NCBI GenBank assembly: GCA_964410485.1
Contig: CAYPHJ010000139.1
Coordinates: 1 to 10,328 of the forward strand
Length of the DNA stretch: 10,328 bases
Reading direction: 5' to 3'
Source of the DNA: CAYPHJ01 sp964410485
Lineage (GTDB): Bacteria; Desulfobacterota; Binatia; UBA9968
In this document: one piece after another, positions 7,559 to 10,328 of the stretch
Position numbering within the stretch: position 1 is the first letter of the stretch
Layout of the letters: every line of letters starts with the position of its first letter
Notes under the pieces: model-generated
Told to the model about the DNA's origin: nothing
Seen by the model: the letters and a program-made list of their open reading frames with translations, nothing else
The model's database searches: none
Program-made: the position numbers and the translations under genes

Positions 7559-7981
7559 TCATTCGACTTCCAGGCCGAGACTACGGGCCGTCCCTTCCAC
7601 GGACTTCTCCGCTGCAGCCAGATCCTTTGCGGTCAAGTCACGCAACTTGAGTTCCGCAATCTGCCTGATCTGAGTCCGGCTGACCTTACCGACTTTGACC
7701 TTGCCGGGCTCGGCCGAACCCTTCTCCACGCCGGCTGCTTTCTTTAGCAAAACAGACGCGGGAGGTGTCTTAGTCACGAACGTGAAGGAACGGTCGGCGT
7801 AAACAGTTATAATCACGGGAATGATCATTCCCTGCTGCGCTTGCGTCGCAGCATTAAAGGCTTTGCAAAACTCCATTATGTTGACGCCCCGCTGGCCCAG
7901 CGCAGGACCGACGGGGGGGCTCGGATTCGCTTGCCCGGCAGGAATCTGCAGTTTTACCTCCCCTATGACCTTCTTCGCCAT
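7559..7981 (-). CDS. rplK: 50S ribosomal protein L11
   Basis: L11 binds the GTPase-associated region of 23S rRNA, takes part in factor-dependent GTP hydrolysis, and is needed for RelA activation during amino acid starvation. The 140-residue product is full length. The N-terminal domain carries the proline-rich QANPSPPVGPALGQRGVNI segment at about 17-35, the site where thiostrepton-type antibiotics act. P23 is intact (P22 in E. coli mature numbering). The C-terminal rRNA-binding domain shows GKVSRTQIRQIAELK and ends in EGTARSLGLEVE. The ATG at 7979-7981 has AAGGAT 6 nt upstream. It is only 15 bp downstream of nusG, leaving no room for a separate leader or promoter. Confidence 0.98.
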   Translation of the reverse strand: MAKKVIGEVKLQIPAGQANPSPPVGPALGQRGVNIMEFCKAFNAATQAQQGMIIPVIITVYADRSFTFVTKTPPASVLLKKAAGVEKGSAEPGKVKVGKVSRTQIRQIAELKLRDLTAKDLAAAEKSVEGTARSLGLEVE

Positions 7982-7996
7982 TATCGTATCCTTTTC

Positions 7997-8527
7997 CTAG
8001 TTCCGTTCGACCTGCACAAACTCCAGCTCGACGGGGGTTGCCCGACCAAAGATGCTGATCAATACTCGGAGCTTGCCCTTGTCCGGACGGACTTCTTCGA
8101 CGACGCCGTTAAAATCAGCGAATGGACCATCGATAACCTTGACGTTTTCTCCCACCGAAAACAAAACTCGCGGCTTTGGTTTGATGGCCCCCTCTTCCAT
8201 CTGTTGCGTTATGGTCCTGACTTCCTCGTCGCTCACCGACGGTGGATTGGTGGTGCCGCCCACAAACCCGGTCACTTTCGGCGTTTCCTTAACGACATGC
8301 CAGGTATCGTCGTTGAGCTCCATCTGGACGAGGATGTAACCCGGAAAAAATTTCCGCGAAGATGTTTTCTTCTTCCCCTTAACCAGCTCGACAACCTTTT
8401 CGACCGGGACTAAAATTTCCCCGAAAAAGTCCTGCTTGCCCAGAGCTTTGATTCTCTCTTCAAGAGCCGCCTTCGCTTTGTGCTCATACCCTGAAAACGT
8501 GTGGACGATGTACCATTGCTTCGCCAT
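7997..8527 (-). CDS. nusG: Transcription termination/antitermination factor NusG
   Basis: NusG binds RNA polymerase through its N-terminal NGN domain and contacts Rho or ribosomal protein S10 through its C-terminal KOW domain. The 176-residue product matches the usual bacterial length. The NGN domain covers about 1-115 (KQWYIVHTFSGYEHKAKAAL, then KFFPGYILVQMEL). The KOW domain is at about 122-176 (FSVGENVKVIDGPFADFNG, then ELEFVQVERN). The ATG at 8525-8527 has only a weak TAGG at 8536-8539, 8 nt upstream, followed by a pyrimidine run. It lies 17 bp after secE and 15 bp before rplK, so translational coupling along the message is likely. Confidence 0.98.
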   Translation of the reverse strand: MAKQWYIVHTFSGYEHKAKAALEERIKALGKQDFFGEILVPVEKVVELVKGKKKTSSRKFFPGYILVQMELNDDTWHVVKETPKVTGFVGGTTNPPSVSDEEVRTITQQMEEGAIKPKPRVLFSVGENVKVIDGPFADFNGVVEEVRPDKGKLRVLISIFGRATPVELEFVQVERN

Positions 8528-8544
8528 AAGGGGAGCCTACAAGA

Positions 8545-8760
8545 TTAGTCAATGATGGACTGAATCACCCTGGTCAGGCCTAGGTCCACAATTGCCAAAT
8601 AGATCGAAATCAAAATAACGACCACGAGCACGACCGCCGTCGCCGTATAGGTTTCCCGCCGCGATGGCCAATGAACTTTTTTTAGTTCCTGCCAGGCTTC
8701 CTGAAAGAATTCGGTGATCTGCCCCGCCCCGTCCTGCAGTCTTTGGATCCAATCTCCCAT
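8545..8760 (-). CDS. secE: Preprotein translocase subunit SecE
   Basis: SecE is the small essential subunit that clamps SecY in the inner-membrane export channel. The 71-residue protein has the compact single-span form found in most bacteria, rather than the three-span form of E. coli. An amphipathic N-terminal helix (about 14-28, ITEFFQEAWQELKKV) and the conserved WPSRRET hinge at 31-37 precede one membrane span at about 39-58. The start is the ATG at 8758-8760. An in-frame TGA three codons upstream excludes a longer product, and I see no Shine-Dalgarno sequence in the 20 nt between it and tRNA-Trp. It is followed by nusG after 17 bp, the classic secE-nusG pair. Confidence 0.97.
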   Translation of the reverse strand: MGDWIQRLQDGAGQITEFFQEAWQELKKVHWPSRRETYTATAVVLVVVILISIYLAIVDLGLTRVIQSIID

Positions 8761-8780
8761 GGCTTGTCAACGCGGTAAGA

Positions 8781-8858
8781 TGGCGGGTCAGGCAGGATTC
8801 GAACCTGCAACAACCGGATTTGGAGTCCGGCGCTCTAGCCAGTTGGAGCTACTGACCC
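8781..8858 (-). tRNA. trnW: tRNA-Trp (anticodon CCA), with encoded 3' CCA
   Basis: The cloverleaf was read by hand on the minus strand. The acceptor stem is GGGTCAG with CTGACCC (7 bp). The D stem is GCTC with GAGC. The anticodon stem is CCGGA with TCCGG, around loop CTCCAAA with anticodon CCA. The variable loop is TTGTT. The T stem is GCAGG with CCTGC, around TTCGAAT. Discriminator G73 is followed by an encoded CCA at 8781-8783. It sits 10 bp after rpmG and 20 bp before secE, so it must be excised from the same transcript. This position is conserved in many bacteria. Confidence 0.98.
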
Positions 8859-8868
8859 TGTATCCCTA

Positions 8869-9021
8869 TCAGACTTTTACCTCGCGATGCAGGGTATGGG
8901 TGCGGCAAGAAGAACAGAATTTCTTGAGTGCCAGCTTCTCCGTGGTTGTCTTTCTATTTTTCGTCGTCGTGTAATTCTTCCGCTTACATTTGTCGCAGGC
9001 AAAGCCGACTAGATCGCGCAT
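8869..9021 (-). CDS. rpmG: 50S ribosomal protein L33 (zinc-binding form)
   Basis: L33 is a small protein of the large subunit near the E site. Hand translation from the ATG at 9019-9021 gives 50 residues, beginning MRDLVGFACDKC and ending HTLHREVKV before TGA. It has the family hallmark YTTTKNRK at 17-24 and two CxxC pairs, C9/C12 and C36/C39, so it is the zinc-containing (C+) form rather than the cysteine-free form. The length is normal. A GGAG ribosome binding site at 9030-9033 lies 8 nt upstream. It falls between tuf (21 bp) and tRNA-Trp (10 bp), the usual place for this gene. At 50 codons it is easily missed by length cut-offs. Confidence 0.97.
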   Translation of the reverse strand: MRDLVGFACDKCKRKNYTTTKNRKTTTEKLALKKFCSSCRTHTLHREVKV

Positions 9022-9042
9022 GGCGTAATCTCCCCAGTGAAG

Positions 9043-10233
9043 CTATTGGACAATCTTAGTGACGATTCCGGCCCCGACGGTCCGACCGCCCTCGCGGATG
9101 GCGAAGTTCAGGCCCTGATCCATAGCCACAGGCATAATAAGTTCGATCTCGACATTGATATTGTCGCCCGGCATGACCATCTCGGTCCCTTCCGGCAGCT
9201 TGACAACGCCGGTTACGTCGGTGGTGCGAAAATAGAACTGCGGTCGATAGCCGTTGAAAAAAGGCGTGTGCCGACCGCCCTCCTCTTTGGTCAGAACATA
9301 GGCCTCGGCGTTAAATTTCTTGTGCGGGGTGATGCTGCCGGGCTTGGCCAGAACTTGTCCCCTCTCCACATCTTCGCGTTTCGTCCCCCGGAGCAGGACG
9401 CCTATATTGTCTCCGGCCTGACCTTCATCCAGGAGTTTTCGAAACATCTCGACACCCGTTGCCACCGTTTTTTGAGTCTCTCTGAAGCCGACAATCTCTA
9501 TTTCTTCGCCAACTTTGACAATGCCCCGCTCGACACGGCCGGTAACCACGGTGCCGCGACCACTGATAGTGAATACGTCTTCGACCGGCATGAGGAAGGG
9601 TTTATCAATGTCTCGAACCGGCTCCTGGACAAACGAATCGACCGCTTCCATGAGCTTCAAGATCGACGGCTCGCCTAGATCTGAAGTGTCGCCCTCCAAG
9701 GCTTTCAAGGCGCTGCCCACGATGATCGGCGTGTCGTCACCCGGGAATTTGTACTTTGACAGCAGCTCTCTGACTTCGAGCTCGACAAGATCCAATAGCT
9801 CCTTGTCGTCCACCATATCGGCCTTGTTGAGATACACGACAATCGCAGGCACTCCGACCTGCCGCGCAAGAAGGATGTGCTCCCGCGTTTGCGGCATCGG
9901 CCCGTCGGCAGCAGAGACCACCAGGATGGCGCCGTCCATCTGGGCCGCTCCGGTGATCATGTTCTTGACGTAATCAGCATGGCCCGGGCAATCCACATGC
10001 GCGTAGTGCCGTTTCTCCGTTTCGTATTCCACGTGCGCGATGTTGATCGTGACGCCGCGCTCGCGCTCTTCGGGCGCCTTATCGATCTGATCATAGGCCA
10101 TAAATTTGGCCTTGCCCTGTTTCTCGAGGACTTTGGTGATTGCCGCCGTTAAGGTCGTTTTTCCGTGGTCCACGTGTCCTATCGTACCGATATTTAGATG
10201 GGGTTTTTTTCGCTCGAACTTCTGTTTGCTCAT
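9043..10233 (-). CDS. tuf: Elongation factor Tu
   Basis: EF-Tu is the GTPase that carries aminoacyl-tRNA to the ribosomal A site. The 396-residue product is full length. Nucleotide-binding motifs are all intact: the P-loop GHVDHGKT at 19-26, switch I RGVTINIAH with T62, DCPGH at 81-85 with catalytic H85, NKAD at 136-139 and SALK at 175-178. Domains II and III follow (GRGTVVTGRVERG, then GGRHTPFFNGYRPQFYFRTTDVTG) and the protein ends REGGRTVGAGIVTKIVQ. Q125, a position linked to kirromycin action, is the usual Gln. The ATG at 10231-10233 has AGGAGG 5 nt upstream (10239-10244), a strong site fitting a very abundant protein. A tRNA lies 65 bp upstream. A second tuf copy may exist elsewhere; the window cannot show that. 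Confidence 0.99.
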   Translation of the reverse strand: MSKQKFERKKPHLNIGTIGHVDHGKTTLTAAITKVLEKQGKAKFMAYDQIDKAPEERERGVTINIAHVEYETEKRHYAHVDCPGHADYVKNMITGAAQMDGAILVVSAADGPMPQTREHILLARQVGVPAIVVYLNKADMVDDKELLDLVELEVRELLSKYKFPGDDTPIIVGSALKALEGDTSDLGEPSILKLMEAVDSFVQEPVRDIDKPFLMPVEDVFTISGRGTVVTGRVERGIVKVGEEIEIVGFRETQKTVATGVEMFRKLLDEGQAGDNIGVLLRGTKREDVERGQVLAKPGSITPHKKFNAEAYVLTKEEGGRHTPFFNGYRPQFYFRTTDVTGVVKLPEGTEMVMPGDNINVEIELIMPVAMDQGLNFAIREGGRTVGAGIVTKIVQ

Positions 10234-10298
10234 CTCTTCCTCCTCTGGATTTGCCAGTCACAGCCTGATGAAGTAGCGCTCTCCCGCGTCCGAATAAA
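10234..10298 (-). other. tRNA-tuf spacer
   Basis: This 65-bp spacer holds the strong tuf ribosome binding site at 10239-10244. I see no clear -35/-10 pair, hairpin terminator or repeat in the rest, so tuf probably reads through from an upstream tRNA promoter outside the window. Confidence 0.5.
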
Positions 10299-10328
10299 AG
10301 CCCAGGAGCGGGATTGAACCGCCGACCT
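10299..10328 (-). tRNA. 3' part of a tRNA, probably tRNA-Thr (cut by window edge)
   Basis: The minus strand shows a variable loop AGGTC, a T stem GGCGG pairing with CCGCT (one G-U) around TTCAATC, and an acceptor 3' strand CCTGGGC with discriminator T. The next three bases are TTT, so CCA is not encoded. The anticodon lies outside the window. Thr is inferred from the implied G1-C72 and C2-G71 pairs, the AGGTC variable loop, and the common tRNA-Thr-tuf arrangement. Gly is the main alternative, but pair 3-70 would be C-G rather than the G-C usual for Gly. Confidence 0.75.

Noticed and set aside
7841..8413. 190-codon plus-strand open frame across rplK and nusG
   Set aside because: Codon-aligned antisense of both genes, spanning their 15-bp gap; no recognisable domain.
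9037..9678. 213-codon plus-strand open frame opposite tuf
   Set aside because: Codon-aligned shadow of tuf, for the same reason as the one in rpoB.
1..10328. Mobile element, CRISPR array, phage or defence genes
   Set aside because: Every stretch over 70 bp is accounted for by a conserved housekeeping gene on one strand. I found no transposase, integrase, inverted-repeat pair or spaced direct repeats.

Overview
The window is one continuous stretch of the conserved bacterial tuf–secE–nusG–rplKAJL–rpoBC transcription and translation cluster, and every gene lies on the minus strand. In transcription order (high to low coordinates) it holds: the 3' end of a tRNA (probably tRNA-Thr), tuf (EF-Tu), rpmG (L33), tRNA-Trp, secE, nusG, rplK (L11), rplA (L1), rplJ (L10), rplL (L7/L12), rpoB (RNA polymerase beta) and the first 519 codons of rpoC (beta prime), which runs off the left edge. 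Gene spacers are only 10 to 70 bp. No gene is broken and I see no strand switch, mobile element, CRISPR array, intrinsic terminator or convincing promoter.

The organism is a bacterium of moderate GC content. RpoB carries both the beta-SI1-like and beta-SI2-like insertions, SecE has a single membrane span, and the order tRNA-tuf-rpmG-tRNA-Trp-secE-nusG is intact. The RpoB N-terminus and overall layout recall deltaproteobacterial-type lineages (Desulfobacterota and relatives such as Binatota or Methylomirabilota). That placement is from memory of family sequences, not a computed phylogeny, and is tentative.

Layout: 10299-10328 partial tRNA; 9043-10233 tuf; 8869-9021 rpmG, a 50-codon gene; 8781-8858 tRNA-Trp with encoded CCA; 8545-8760 secE; 7997-8527 nusG; 7559-7981 rplK; 6806-7510 rplA; 6193-6735 rplJ; 5775-6152 rplL; 1603-5706 rpoB; 1-1559 rpoC (partial). 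No gene-free stretch exceeds 70 bp.

The genes belong together functionally. EF-Tu and the L11/L10/L12 stalk deliver aminoacyl-tRNA and activate translational GTPases. L1 forms the E-site stalk and L33 sits near the E site. NusG couples RNA polymerase to the ribosome and to Rho. SecE is part of the protein export channel. RpoB and RpoC form the polymerase active centre.

I did not find a previously undescribed system; by content this is a core housekeeping region. The items worth a second look are small and lie in the spacers: a GTTCAA-type repeat cluster before rplJ, a hairpin between rplK and rplA, an 11-bp tandem duplication just before the rpoB ribosome binding site, and a secE gene without a Shine-Dalgarno sequence 20 nt after a tRNA that should be cut out of the transcript.
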